Source: a virus
Strand: one strand, 5' to 3'
DNA length: 60,533 nt
Virus record (IMG/VR): IMGVR_UViG_3300021959_009735
Coordinates: 1-60,533 of that record
Under the pieces are notes generated by a model. That model searched no databases and was not told the origin of the DNA. It saw only the letters and a program-made list of their open reading frames with translations. The position numbers and the translations under genes are program-made. This document shows positions 32,552 through 40,483 of this stretch, in pieces; the first letter of the stretch is position 1; every line of letters begins with the position of its first letter.

Positions 32552-33135
32552 AACAGTTTAGAATATAGTCCTATTGAAACTCCAACTTTATCAGCCCCTA
32601 CTACTCCATAGGTTGCCGTTAGCATCTTGGATGATTTGGTTTTAAATCCAATCGATGGACCAAAATATGAAAAGTCCGTCTGAGTTCCACCTGCCATGAG
32701 TCCAATGTAAAACTCTCTTTTACGTTTTGGTGGAAGCTGGATTGTGGTTGTAATTGTTTCTCTGATGGAAGGAATTCTATAATCCCATACAACCGATCTT
32801 TCTACGATTTTATTCTCAGTTACCGTATCGGTAATGTATCCGAATCCAAGGCTGTCTACCTTGAGAGTATCGCTGTAGATGTATCTTGCAAAATAATCTT
32901 CGATGATTGCAAGGGTATCAACATCGAGAGGCATCTCAACCGTATCCCGAACCACCCTATCAATGTACTTCGGTACATACTTTGGAACTTCTTTTAGAAC
33001 TTCTGTAAATACGGTATCAATTTCTGTAACCGTTGTAATAATTGGCTCCTGAGGTTCTGGGTCAGGAGTGAAGAAGAGGATATAAACGCCGATAAAGATG
33101 ACTAGACCGGCGATGATCATGTCTTTTAGTTTCAT
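32548..33135 (-). CDS. Membrane-anchored protein with C-terminal barrel-like region (DUF6808-like)
   Basis: An N-terminal helix (residues about 8-24) is followed by a periplasmic segment with repeated Val-Asp-Thr (VTEIDTVFTEVLKEVP, then DRVVRDTVEMP). Residues about 140-195 (GLMAGGTQTDFSYFGPSIGF onward) look like beta strands of an outer-membrane insert ending in F. It has the same arrangement as the 234-residue gene at 44.8-45.5 kb. It resembles uncharacterised Bacteroidota-phage proteins (DUF6808 type, from memory). An envelope-spanning or spanin-like function is possible. Confidence 0.5.
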   Translation of the reverse strand: MKLKDMIIAGLVIFIGVYILFFTPDPEPQEPIITTVTEIDTVFTEVLKEVPKYVPKYIDRVVRDTVEMPLDVDTLAIIEDYFARYIYSDTLKVDSLGFGYITDTVTENKIVERSVVWDYRIPSIRETITTTIQLPPKRKREFYIGLMAGGTQTDFSYFGPSIGFKTKSSKMLTATYGVVGADKVGVSIGLYSKLF

Positions 33136-33136
33136 T

Positions 33137-33727
33137 TTACTTGCAAGCTATTTCTGATTCTTCCCATTCTTTTTCTGGACGAACGTTAGGGAAGTAAAAG
33201 CACTTTTTCTGTCCAGAAGTCTCCCATGTAATGTTCTTAAAAAAGCCGGTTGGAACATGTCCGCCCGTTTCTAAGATTTCATGACCATCTTTAAACTCTA
33301 CTACGATTTCTATAAGAAGGTTATCTTCATCATCCCATTTTCTTTCTTCAGCTTCCAATAGTCTCCATTCTCCTCTGTTCAGATTTTTATGCTGGAGTGT
33401 TGAGTTTAGGTACGAGAATGTTGTTTTGATATTCTCTTTGGAGTCCGAGAAATGGGCTGCAGGAGCCATGTGTCCCTTATCCCAAACATTTCCGTAGTAG
33501 TCGTTGTTGTCCGATGTATGGTAGTCTTTCTCTTTATAGAAGTTCATCGATCCTCTATCGGCATTTTTCGGACGATTGCTTGCCCTATATGTTACCCTTA
33601 GAGGCTGTTCACGTTCTTGAGAATACTCAACTACGTAGATACCTTTATCAACGGTTACTACATCCTGACCTTGGGCCAGGTTGATGAAAAAGGCTGTAAA
33701 GAATACAGTAAGAATAAGTCTTCGCAT
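33137..33727 (-). CDS. Secreted DNA/RNA non-specific endonuclease (beta-beta-alpha metal type)
   Basis: A signal peptide (MRRLILTVFFTAFFINLAQG, cleaved near residue 20) precedes an Endonuclease_NS domain. The KGHMAPAAHFSDSKEN segment carries the DRGH-type motif as DKGH (catalytic His) and the ensuing STLQHKNLNRGEW the metal-binding Asn. Nuclease of this class degrades DNA and RNA without sequence preference. Exported to the periplasm, it might destroy competing or host DNA, or supply nucleotides. A CTATTTATA element lies 14 bases before its start. Confidence 0.88.
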   Translation of the reverse strand: MRRLILTVFFTAFFINLAQGQDVVTVDKGIYVVEYSQEREQPLRVTYRASNRPKNADRGSMNFYKEKDYHTSDNNDYYGNVWDKGHMAPAAHFSDSKENIKTTFSYLNSTLQHKNLNRGEWRLLEAEERKWDDEDNLLIEIVVEFKDGHEILETGGHVPTGFFKNITWETSGQKKCFYFPNVRPEKEWEESEIACK

Positions 33728-33741
33728 TGGCTTTTTTATTA

Positions 33742-33750
33742 TATAAATAG
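33742..33750 (-). promoter_or_regulatory. CTATTTATA promoter-like element for the nuclease gene
   Basis: An exact copy 14 bases before the nuclease ATG, overlapping the last codons and stop region of queF. It would give the exported nuclease a promoter of its own. Confidence 0.55.
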
Positions 33751-33751
33751 C

Positions 33752-34660
33752 CTACTGCCTCAAGGTCTTATCCAACCTGATGTCCATATCTGTAAATACG
33801 TCTGGGATCCTATGAGCATGAGTTGCTCGCACCGGATTAATATCGATACCTCCTCTTCGAGTATACAGACAAGCAACCATTAGCTCATCTGGCTTATATG
33901 CTTCCATGAGATGGATAAATGTCATTTCGCAAACCTCCTCATGAAAATGATTTACCTTTCTATGACTTACAATATACTTTGCCAGAGAGGCTGGGTCTGG
34001 TATGAGAGAGGATCTAATGCTAATATAAATGTCTCCCCAATCCGGCTGGTTTGTAACACGGCAGTTTGATCTTAGAAGATCAGATTTGAACTTTGTGCTG
34101 AGGGGTGCGTCTAGAACTTCTTTAACTTTAAGCTGCGAAGCATCGGATTTGTATGAGTTAAACTCTAGACTATCTAGATCAACCAAGCTGCCTAGGTCCA
34201 TGAATCCGTATAGACCTTGAGATGCTTCAAAGATGGTTGTAAAAAGTTTTGCTTCAGCTTTAGTCTCTAAGAGTTCGGATAGATCTTTAGATACTCTTGT
34301 CTCAATCTCTCGAATAACCTCAGCAGTACTATCTCCCATTACCGTCATGTTAAACGAATTGAGATAGAGCTTGATCGACTTAGATTCTACATGGTATTGA
34401 GAATCGGCCGGACACCAGATCTTAAGCATACCTGAGACTGGAAGACCTTTGGAGGTGAGAGCCGAAACCTCGTATGCATTCCAAACATCTCCTCCTACGA
34501 AAGGCAGATTGTTTTCTTCGATGCCGTATGCTTCTCGATTGAGAATACGAGGAATCTTAACTAGAAGTTCTGGATCGTAGCTGTCTTTGTATCCGGCTCC
34601 GCCTACCTGGCCTAGGTGCTTTGCTGCAATTTCTGATACTGCGTTGTAATTATCTGACAT
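33752..34660 (-). CDS. queF: QueF, preQ0 reductase (long, unimodular form)
   Basis: QueF reduces the nitrile 7-cyano-7-deazaguanine (preQ0) to 7-aminomethyl-7-deazaguanine (preQ1) with NADPH. The 302-residue protein matches the E. coli-type long QueF. The NADPH motif ESKSIKLYLNSFN is at residues 92-104, the catalytic Cys is C200 in LLRSNCRVTNQPDWG with D207, and the end YTRRGGIDINP is present. Its presence tells that preQ1, not preQ0, is the intended base or intermediate. It is followed closely by the secreted nuclease gene. Confidence 0.95.
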   Translation of the reverse strand: MSDNYNAVSEIAAKHLGQVGGAGYKDSYDPELLVKIPRILNREAYGIEENNLPFVGGDVWNAYEVSALTSKGLPVSGMLKIWCPADSQYHVESKSIKLYLNSFNMTVMGDSTAEVIREIETRVSKDLSELLETKAEAKLFTTIFEASQGLYGFMDLGSLVDLDSLEFNSYKSDASQLKVKEVLDAPLSTKFKSDLLRSNCRVTNQPDWGDIYISIRSSLIPDPASLAKYIVSHRKVNHFHEEVCEMTFIHLMEAYKPDELMVACLYTRRGGIDINPVRATHAHRIPDVFTDMDIRLDKTLRQ

Positions 34661-34664
34661 AATT

Positions 34665-34817
34665 TTATTTTGTTTGTTTGTCGTAGATCGTCAGAGAAAT
34701 TCCCCAACGGAGCCATTGAAATTCAAGATAGAGGTACCACTTTGGCTCTGTAGTAATATAGAGAGCCGGTAGTATTTACCACTGATTTGAATAGGTGAAT
34801 GTTTCAAGTCTTCTCAT
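34665..34817 (-). pseudogene. Small phage gene interrupted by an in-frame TAA (or read through)
   Basis: From ATG 34817 the frame reads MRRLETFTYSNQW, then TAA (34778-34776), then continues without further stops as ILPALYITTEPKWYLYLEFQ and WLRWGISLTIYDKQTK to a TAA at 34665. The second part is tryptophan/tyrosine-rich and folded-looking. A single change (TAT or TAC to TAA) would restore a 50-residue protein. TAA is used as a normal stop elsewhere in the window. It starts 14 bases inside the preceding gene and ends just before queF. A sequencing error, nonsense mutation or stop readthrough are all possible. Confidence 0.65.
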
Positions 34818-35055
34818 TTTCTTCATCTAGTTTCTCCAAATATGCTTCGTAGATTCTATCAAAGTTTTCTTCTAAAAACCAAAACGGATAAGTCTTAACT
34901 TTTCCCTGATAGGTTTTATTGTGTACATACCTATCTTCCCACCTAACTTTCATTCTTTTCGCCTCCTTGAATACAGCAAGACCTACATTCGGTCCTGCCG
35001 GGGTGGTTAGATATTCGGCGAGACTGTACATCCTTTCCGGCTCTTCGTAATACAT
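34804..35055 (-). CDS. Hypothetical protein, 83 aa
   Basis: A charged, helix-rich protein with WEDRYVHNKTYQGKV and a C-terminal acidic helix (EAYLEKLDEENEKT). No motif recognised. It starts 1 base after the P-loop protein's stop. Confidence 0.6.
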   Translation of the reverse strand: MYYEEPERMYSLAEYLTTPAGPNVGLAVFKEAKRMKVRWEDRYVHNKTYQGKVKTYPFWFLEENFDRIYEAYLEKLDEENEKT

Positions 35056-35056
35056 T

Positions 35057-35575
35057 TCATTTAATATATTCCAAAATCTGATTTACTCTTTGCATAGGAG
35101 ATCCAGATACCGTTAAGAATCTATCTCCGTAATACTCTTTCAAAAGCCGTAGGAAAGTTTCATCAGCTAGCTTTCTCCAATCTTCATTCGTACTTCTTTC
35201 TCCATCATCTACGCTTGCAAACTCAATCGGAAAATAAACCAAATGAGTATATTCGTCTTTTACCTCTTCAAAGCAATCTTTTACATAGTTTAGCGTCTTA
35301 TCCTCTACATCTGTAATCAAGCTATATACTAGAGTATCAAGCATACACCTATCTAGTACAAGATTGAAAGGCATTAGAAGAGCCTTGAGGTGAAAAGCTA
35401 AGATAGCAAGCTGAGTCTCATCTGTACCTTCTTCATTGATCGGATATCCATACCGCATCACCGTACGAGTACTCTCGTTGATAAACTCGTACTTAGGAAG
35501 TTTATTCTTGAGAAGCTCATATACAGTCGTCTTCCCCGTACTAGATGAGCCTACTAATGCAATACGTTTAATCAT
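35057..35575 (-). CDS. P-loop AAA/kinase-like ATPase, NadR/AAA_28 type
   Basis: The Walker A motif GSSSTGKTTVYELL (residues 9-22) and a later LVLDRCMLDTLVYSL strand are typical of the AAA_28 / NadR C-terminal kinase-like P-loop. The 172-residue protein may phosphorylate a nucleoside or nucleotide, or act in NAD salvage. A lid region near residues 125-140 (DDGERSTNEDWRKL) resembles that of small nucleotide kinases. Its substrate is unknown. Confidence 0.75.
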   Translation of the reverse strand: MIKRIALVGSSSTGKTTVYELLKNKLPKYEFINESTRTVMRYGYPINEEGTDETQLAILAFHLKALLMPFNLVLDRCMLDTLVYSLITDVEDKTLNYVKDCFEEVKDEYTHLVYFPIEFASVDDGERSTNEDWRKLADETFLRLLKEYYGDRFLTVSGSPMQRVNQILEYIK

Positions 35576-35592
35576 AATACTTAAATATAAGA

Positions 35593-35823
35593 TTAATCCA
35601 ATACAAAATCAACATTTGCATCTATTAAATTCCTACGAAACTCTTCTCTAACAGTAATAAAAGTATTGATTTCATCCTCTGAGTATTTTTCGAGGTTGTG
35701 TTTAACTTCATTGCGTAAGTATTGATCATAGTTCCATAATGCCGAAGCAATACTCAATCCCTTGGAGGCAAGTTGAAACTCTCTTTCTTCTTCTGGTAAG
35801 TTGAATTCTAGTGTTGCTTTCAT
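35593..35823 (-). CDS. Small conserved phage protein, 76 aa
   Basis: I start at MKATLEFNLPEEEREF, because an upstream part of the frame overlaps the preceding gene. The pattern, MKATLEFNLPEE followed by a helix with ALWNYDQYLRNEVKH, is one I remember from many large phages, where its role is unknown. The rest is a basic/acidic helix. The start lies 1 base after the stop of the 173-residue gene. Confidence 0.7.
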   Translation of the reverse strand: MKATLEFNLPEEEREFQLASKGLSIASALWNYDQYLRNEVKHNLEKYSEDEINTFITVREEFRRNLIDANVDFVLD

Positions 35824-35824
35824 A

Positions 35825-36346
35825 TTAATCCCACCATCCTCTGATTCCGGATCCATCTTCTTTGCCGGATCCAATAATTACTTTCCACATCTTATCAAAA
35901 ATCTCTTCTTCTATCTCATCGGCTCGTTTGAATACAGCTTTCGTATGAGGATCTTCGTTCGATAGGTATAGAAAGTTACCGTCCTCCTGCTTTTCAAACC
36001 ATTCTTCGAAAGGTCTGGGTTTCATAGGGCCGAGTTCTTTTTCTGCTAATTCTACAGCGTTGTCCATATTCTGAACGTACCAGACAAACAGTCTCATGGA
36101 ATTGACTCGTTTCTCTCTCATGTCTTCAACCTCGTTGACATACTTCTCTATCGCATCTGCGGTTAATTCTATTGAACGAGAGAACAGATTGAGATTGAAC
36201 CTATAGTCCCATGTTCTGAAGTTCCATACTTCTTTCCTAAAATGCCAGAAATTGCTCAGGCTGTAATATAGAGACTTGAAGAATATTTTCACTTTATTCC
36301 TTTTTACCAGTTTTTCTAGCTTTTTTATATCTAGATCCGACTTCAC
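35825..36346 (-). CDS. Conserved phage protein, 173 aa
   Basis: A helical protein with basic N-terminus (KLEKLVKRNKVKIFFKSLYY), a Trp/Phe/Arg-rich centre (FWHFRKEVWNFRTWDYRF) and an acidic middle. The RTWDYRFNL segment is found in small uncharacterised phage proteins. No enzymatic motif. It begins directly after the formyltransferase gene (1-base gap), so it shares the DNA-modification transcript. Confidence 0.6.
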   Translation of the reverse strand: MKSDLDIKKLEKLVKRNKVKIFFKSLYYSLSNFWHFRKEVWNFRTWDYRFNLNLFSRSIELTADAIEKYVNEVEDMREKRVNSMRLFVWYVQNMDNAVELAEKELGPMKPRPFEEWFEKQEDGNFLYLSNEDPHTKAVFKRADEIEEEIFDKMWKVIIGSGKEDGSGIRGWWD

Positions 36347-36347
36347 T

Positions 36348-36896
36348 TTAACTACCTAAGTGTTTTTCTAAAAAGGCTGTCCATAGTCCGTGAGACAGCT
36401 TAGATAATATATGAAAAGTTCCGTCCATATCCAACCCTTCTCCTCTAACTGCCGCCTGTGCTATAATTCTACCTTCGTCTACACCTTCAGAGACATTATG
36501 CAGTACTGATCCAATCCATTCGTAGTTGCCCATCCAGGCCCTCATTTGAGGATCTTTTCCTTTGAGTTCTGGGTAGAGGGTGATGAGTCCGGGATGACCG
36601 TTGTATATGTCATAATTCTCGCACATCCACGGCGACATAATTCTAAGCCATCCATGTAACGTAATGATGGGATTGTAGTATCCGTAGAGTACGGCTCGTA
36701 ACTCTTCGTCCGAAGGTCGGTTAGAAACTTTGATAATTTCACCAGGATACTCCTCAATTAACTTAGGGTTGATTGTCCGAAGGTCTTCCGGACGTTCGTT
36801 TGTTATAATTAGGTCCGGCCAGTAGTCTAAATCTCTGGCTAGATTTCTAATCTCTGTACCGGTCTGGCTAAAGAAGGTTATCCAAGGTCGCTTCAT
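36348..36896 (-). CDS. DpdL-like formyltransferase (7-deazaguanine DNA modification)
   Basis: The protein has the formyltransferase fold of PurN/Fmt: IITLHGWLRIMSPW, then YNGHPGLITLYPEL with N99 and H101, and HNVSEGVDEGRI with D140, the three catalytic residues. It lacks the extra domains of Fmt and is 182 residues long. A formyltransferase named DpdL has been reported to make 7-(formylamino)methyl-7-deazaguanine in phage DNA (from memory). Its ATG overlaps the dpdA stop (ATGA), so substrate and enzyme are matched by position. A PurN role in purine synthesis is less likely. Confidence 0.8.
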   Translation of the reverse strand: MKRPWITFFSQTGTEIRNLARDLDYWPDLIITNERPEDLRTINPKLIEEYPGEIIKVSNRPSDEELRAVLYGYYNPIITLHGWLRIMSPWMCENYDIYNGHPGLITLYPELKGKDPQMRAWMGNYEWIGSVLHNVSEGVDEGRIIAQAAVRGEGLDMDGTFHILSKLSHGLWTAFLEKHLGS

Positions 36897-37720
36897 ACTA
36901 CCGGATCAATCAAATCAAGAGTTCCGTTTACAAACCATCTGAATCTCTGCATATTGTACTTCATCATCTGAAGCTGTTCGTAAGATACCTCTGAGTTGAT
37001 GAGAGTGAAGAGCTTTTCAGACGCTTTATCCCACAGTCCTTGATCAGAGTACTCAATATGCTTGAGACCGTGTACAACCGGGTTGGATGTATCTAGGGAA
37101 TAAATCCAATCCATGTCATCCGCCTCTTTGTAGAACATAAACTCTTGAGGTAGAGAACATCCAAGAAGGTGGTGCTTACGGTTTGTATTGATTACTCCGT
37201 TAGCCTTGAGTTTGCTTAGTAGAGTAACCCTACCGAGCATCCAGCTTACAAGCTTATTAGAATGCGGGACTAGATCTTCATAGAGAGAAAAATCAAACGG
37301 GAATGCAATCATATCGATATCAAGCTTATCAAACTCCTGATACAGGCTTGCAATCTCAATATAGGATTGACCTTGGATGACCGCTATCTTTTTGCCCGGA
37401 AGATCAGAATACTTCTCCATCCACGTTCTAACGTTTCTCAAAGTACCAGAAGAATCTTCTAGAACATCTGGAATGATATACCAGGTCGGTCTAAACTTCT
37501 CAATCCACTCTGCATACCGATCCATATCGAATGCAGTACCGAGTTCGAAAATTGAGTTATCTAGAATAATTTCTCGACCGGCATCTCTAGCTTTTTCGAA
37601 CATAGCCAGATATTCTGGACTTTCGTCGAAGAGGTGAACTAGAGCGTAATCGTAGTCTGTAAACTTTTGAACTTCTTCAAAAACACTTATTGTGCTCTCA
37701 TGAGCAATCTTAATCGGCAT
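36893..37720 (-). CDS. dpdA: DpdA, DNA 7-deazaguanine transglycosylase (TGT-like)
   Basis: A tRNA-guanine-transglycosylase-related TIM barrel. LDNSIFEL (53-60), IIPDVLED (82-89), IAVIQGQS (112-119), HHLLGCSLPQ (183-192) and SLDTSNP (208-214) with D210 correspond to the substrate, QxG and nucleophile regions of TGT. At 275 residues it is the short form seen in phages, without the tRNA-binding part. It would exchange guanine in DNA for the preQ base. It starts 11 bases inside the end of the 70-residue gene and is followed by the formyltransferase. Confidence 0.85.
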   Translation of the reverse strand: MPIKIAHESTISVFEEVQKFTDYDYALVHLFDESPEYLAMFEKARDAGREIILDNSIFELGTAFDMDRYAEWIEKFRPTWYIIPDVLEDSSGTLRNVRTWMEKYSDLPGKKIAVIQGQSYIEIASLYQEFDKLDIDMIAFPFDFSLYEDLVPHSNKLVSWMLGRVTLLSKLKANGVINTNRKHHLLGCSLPQEFMFYKEADDMDWIYSLDTSNPVVHGLKHIEYSDQGLWDKASEKLFTLINSEVSYEQLQMMKYNMQRFRWFVNGTLDLIDPVV

Positions 37721-37922
37721 CTTCTATATCTAATTCTGAAATGGAGTTAATTGAGTCTGTGTACTCTTTAGTGACTTTATCAAGAGCACTGAGAGCCTCT
37801 TGCAGCTGTTGAGATAAAATCGAGTTAATTGCCTCTACCGCTACCTTATACGGAACTACGTCTATATTGAGAGTAGGGTGATGAATTTTATTCTCTTCTA
37901 AAGTTTTGTATACGTCATTCAT
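37710..37922 (-). CDS. Hypothetical protein, 70 aa
   Basis: A small, acidic, mostly helical protein (residues about 30-70 form coiled-coil-like helices: SILSQQLQEALSALDKVTKE). Nothing recognised. It sits between the MazG-like and DpdA genes with overlaps at both ends. Confidence 0.55.
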   Translation of the reverse strand: MNDVYKTLEENKIHHPTLNIDVVPYKVAVEAINSILSQQLQEALSALDKVTKEYTDSINSISELDIEDAD

Positions 37923-38446
37923 TTGATTTGGCTGAGTTCTTCTTCGGTAAAGAATTGACTCAGATTAGGTGAAAAGTAATTGATGCTTTTCATAACCTTC
38001 TTATCTCGAGTACGATATACAATGTAGTATTCGCCTACTTTCTCGAAGTGGCAAGGCTCACCTTGCTGTTCGGCTCGTACACGTACTGTCTCTTCTGCTT
38101 CTTCTACCGAGGTACAAACTTTACTCATATTGGAGGCCTGTACTTCGGCGTAAGCCGGAAGCAGCTTATCCTTCAGTCCAAATGCCATGGTAGCATTACC
38201 TACTGCAACATACAGTAGATCGCAAATAGCATCTAGTACCGATACGATGTCTTTTTCTTGGACTGCCTCAGCCAACTCCTCAGTTTCTTCTTTGATGAAG
38301 TTGATAACGAAGTCAGTGATTTTCTGTTCTGGTACAATAGCCCGATAGTAATTAGGCTTGCCGAAAGTGTGATTAAAGATTTCAACTTCATCGACGAATG
38401 GTACGTTAGGGTTGGTTGGTAGTGTTTTCTGTTCTGTCATAATCAT
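37919..38446 (-). CDS. MazG-like nucleotide pyrophosphohydrolase
   Basis: Residues about 50-90 carry KEETEELAEAVQEKDIVSVL followed by DAICDLLYVAVG, the EExxE...D..D helices that bind magnesium in MazG and PRA-PH enzymes. Such proteins hydrolyse NTPs or dNTPs, and phages use them to adjust nucleotide pools or host alarmones. At 175 residues it is a single-domain form with a C-terminal extension. Two possible start codons 2 codons apart both overlap the cupin gene. Confidence 0.8.
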   Translation of the reverse strand: MIMTEQKTLPTNPNVPFVDEVEIFNHTFGKPNYYRAIVPEQKITDFVINFIKEETEELAEAVQEKDIVSVLDAICDLLYVAVGNATMAFGLKDKLLPAYAEVQASNMSKVCTSVEEAEETVRVRAEQQGEPCHFEKVGEYYIVYRTRDKKVMKSINYFSPNLSQFFTEEELSQIK

Positions 38447-38771
38447 CTTGTAATCTTACAATGTCATCTTCACCAAAATACGAACCAGTTTGCACTTCTA
38501 CAAATGCTGCGGGAATATTTCCTTTATTCCAAGCTCGGTGATGCACACCTAGTCCAATCTCGATGGTATCTCCATCAACTAAAGTGAATTCATGACCTTG
38601 ACGGATAACTGTCAAGGTTCCTCCAACACAGGTCCAGACTTCTTTTCGCTTAGTATGGTACTGGTAGGAGAGTCTCTGACCTGGGTTGACGAAGATCTCT
38701 TTTACCTTACAATACGTAGTATCGTGAAGGACTGTAAAGAATCCCCAGGGTCGCTGTTCTAGTTTCGACAT
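38406..38771 (-). CDS. Cupin, phosphomannose-isomerase type II-like
   Basis: The single cupin domain matches the C-terminal PMI of ManC/GMP enzymes: RPWGFFTVLHD, a KEIFVNPGQRLSYQYHTKRKE strand with the metal His residues, WTCVGGTLTVIRQG, and GSYFGEDDIVRLQDDYDR. It is 121 residues, so lacks the guanylyltransferase part. It could isomerise mannose 6-phosphate/fructose 6-phosphate to feed sugar-nucleotide supply for the glycan islands, or be a lone binding cupin. Confidence 0.75.
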   Translation of the reverse strand: MSKLEQRPWGFFTVLHDTTYCKVKEIFVNPGQRLSYQYHTKRKEVWTCVGGTLTVIRQGHEFTLVDGDTIEIGLGVHHRAWNKGNIPAAFVEVQTGSYFGEDDIVRLQDDYDRTENTTNQP

Positions 38772-39475
38772 TTTCCTGCTAGTTCGATGTTCTTATAAAA
38801 TTCTGCTCTAGCACTATCTTCATCTAGGAAGCACCCCGAAAGCTGTGCCGTTTGCATAGAAGCTCCCTGGTGCTTAACCCCTCGGCATGAGACGCAGTTG
38901 TGTGTAGCATCTACCATGACGGCTACTCCAAGATTATTTTCACAAATCTTATCGATTGCGTTATGGATGGCAACCGTAAGCTGCTCTTGGATTGCTCCTC
39001 GACGGGCAAAGTGCTCTACAATTCGATTGAGCTTAGATAGTCCAACTACCTTACCATCTTTGTTCGGCACATAAGCTACGCTTACATGACCTTTGATGGT
39101 CTGGTGATGATGTGAGCACATCGATGTAATCGGAATATTAGATTCCTGAACAAGGCCGGTATATCCATCTGCCGGGAAAGCTGTAATCGCATCTAGAGGT
39201 TCGAATCGACCTCTCCATAGATCGTTTACATATGCTTTTGCAACCCGAGTAGGAGTATCGGCCGAGTTCGGATCATTTTTCCAATCGCATCCTAGAGCTT
39301 CTAGAAAGCGTCCGAAATGAACGGCTGCCTCTCTAATAATTTCATCTTTTTCTTCGGTAGAAAGATGGGCATTCTCTCTTTGATCTGAAAGCTGCCTGTA
39401 TTTGAGTTGAGTACTGATACCGTTTGCAAAGCCGGCAGGTACAATCTCTGTATCTGATATAAACTTTTTAGCCAT
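38759..39475 (-). CDS. folE: GTP cyclohydrolase I (FolE)
   Basis: The enzyme opens GTP to dihydroneopterin triphosphate, the first step of the preQ0 and folate pathways. It has CSHHHQTIKGHVSVAYVPNK with zinc Cys and His, then GLSKLNRIVEHFARRGAIQE and CVSCRGVKHQGASM with the second zinc Cys. The 238 residues are the usual length. It overlaps the cupin gene by 13 bases and lies next to QueE, supporting the 7-deazaguanine role rather than folate. Confidence 0.95.
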   Translation of the reverse strand: MAKKFISDTEIVPAGFANGISTQLKYRQLSDQRENAHLSTEEKDEIIREAAVHFGRFLEALGCDWKNDPNSADTPTRVAKAYVNDLWRGRFEPLDAITAFPADGYTGLVQESNIPITSMCSHHHQTIKGHVSVAYVPNKDGKVVGLSKLNRIVEHFARRGAIQEQLTVAIHNAIDKICENNLGVAVMVDATHNCVSCRGVKHQGASMQTAQLSGCFLDEDSARAEFYKNIELAGKCRN

Positions 39476-39476
39476 A

Positions 39477-39668
39477 TTAATCTTTCAATAACGTTTTATC
39501 GGATGATCCGGTATACGTGTCAGTTGATATATTATACGAAATATTCTCGTCTAATACAACTGATTGTAGTTTTTCTTTCAGTTCATCCCACTGTTTAGGT
39601 GTGGTCGTATAGTCGTTGCATGCGGCTACAAATCCTTGCATCCACAAGACAAATTCTCTAGGTGTCAT
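39477..39668 (-). CDS. Small phage protein, 63 aa
   Basis: Begins MTPREFVLWMQGFVAACNDY and continues with a helix plus a Ser/Thr-rich C-terminus. Very similar openings (TPREFVLWMQGF) are common among small proteins of tailed phages, but no function is known. It is fitted between queE and folE with 1-2 base gaps. Confidence 0.7.
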   Translation of the reverse strand: MTPREFVLWMQGFVAACNDYTTTPKQWDELKEKLQSVVLDENISYNISTDTYTGSSDKTLLKD

Positions 39669-39670
39669 CT

Positions 39671-40447
39671 TTAAACCTCTCTTTGAGTATCAAATGCGAT
39701 GATATGTGGACGTCCGGTAAACCTGTACTGATGCTTTGTACACCAGTCCATCACCATCGGATAGATTCGGATAAGCTCCTCTCTTTCATCTCCAGGAGGC
39801 ATGATCCAAATCCGCTCTCTTGGTACATTCAGTTCAGCCATAAATTCCTGAATCTCATTCCAGGTATCAGGATCTTCTACCGGATTGACAACTACCTTCA
39901 TATGGTAGTTATCATGATACTCGATAGATTGCTTGATAGATTCTTTATTCAGCCTGAACTTATTATGCACTTTAACAAATCGTTCATCTACGACTTGTCC
40001 TTGAGGAGTTATAGCTCCAATTTCCGGTACACTGTTGCTAAACTTCGGAGAGAAGGAAACTAGGTCTAACGGGTAGTCTGTCTCTAGGAAATGACTACCT
40101 TCGGTCTCCATCGTAATGATAATTCCTCTTTCGTTAGCAAAATGAGTAAGCTCATTTACTAGAGCACCATGCATAGAAGGCGAACCTCCCGTTAGCATCA
40201 TCTCCGTAATGTGGGGATATTCATCGTAGATGTCGATAATATCTTGAAAGGTATATTTACCCTTCTCTGGATGGATGCTGGTGTACCAGCTATCGCACCA
40301 TCCTCCTTCTCCGAAAAAGCACCGGTGTGTACATCCGGTAGTTCTTACTGCGATTGTTGGTAGCCCTGCTCTACTACCTTCTGATTGGATGCAGGCATAA
40401 AGTTCAACGATAGGGAGAACTTTAGAGTAGTCTTCTATTCTATTCAT
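39671..40447 (-). CDS. queE: QueE, 7-carboxy-7-deazaguanine synthase, variant cluster motif
   Basis: QueE is a radical-SAM enzyme converting CPH4 to 7-carboxy-7-deazaguanine. The GC(T)HRC segment and FFGEGGWCDSWY give the cluster-binding cysteines C39, C43 and C51, spaced CX3CX7C rather than CX3CX2C. This expanded form also occurs, from memory, in phage QueE sequences. The rest matches QueE (LTGGSPSMHGALVNEL is the GGE-like region, then TMETEGSHFLE). It overlaps nothing but is 3 bases from the 63-residue gene. Confidence 0.9.
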   Translation of the reverse strand: MNRIEDYSKVLPIVELYACIQSEGSRAGLPTIAVRTTGCTHRCFFGEGGWCDSWYTSIHPEKGKYTFQDIIDIYDEYPHITEMMLTGGSPSMHGALVNELTHFANERGIIITMETEGSHFLETDYPLDLVSFSPKFSNSVPEIGAITPQGQVVDERFVKVHNKFRLNKESIKQSIEYHDNYHMKVVVNPVEDPDTWNEIQEFMAELNVPRERIWIMPPGDEREELIRIYPMVMDWCTKHQYRFTGRPHIIAFDTQREV

Positions 40448-40483
40448 ATGGTTGTTTTTAAAGTGGTGCTACGACACTCTGTC

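Noticed and set aside
36348-36896. PurN or Fmt in purine synthesis or initiator tRNA formylation
   Set aside because: No other purine-pathway gene is present, the Fmt C-terminal domain is missing, and the gene overlaps dpdA. A DNA-modification role explains the context better.
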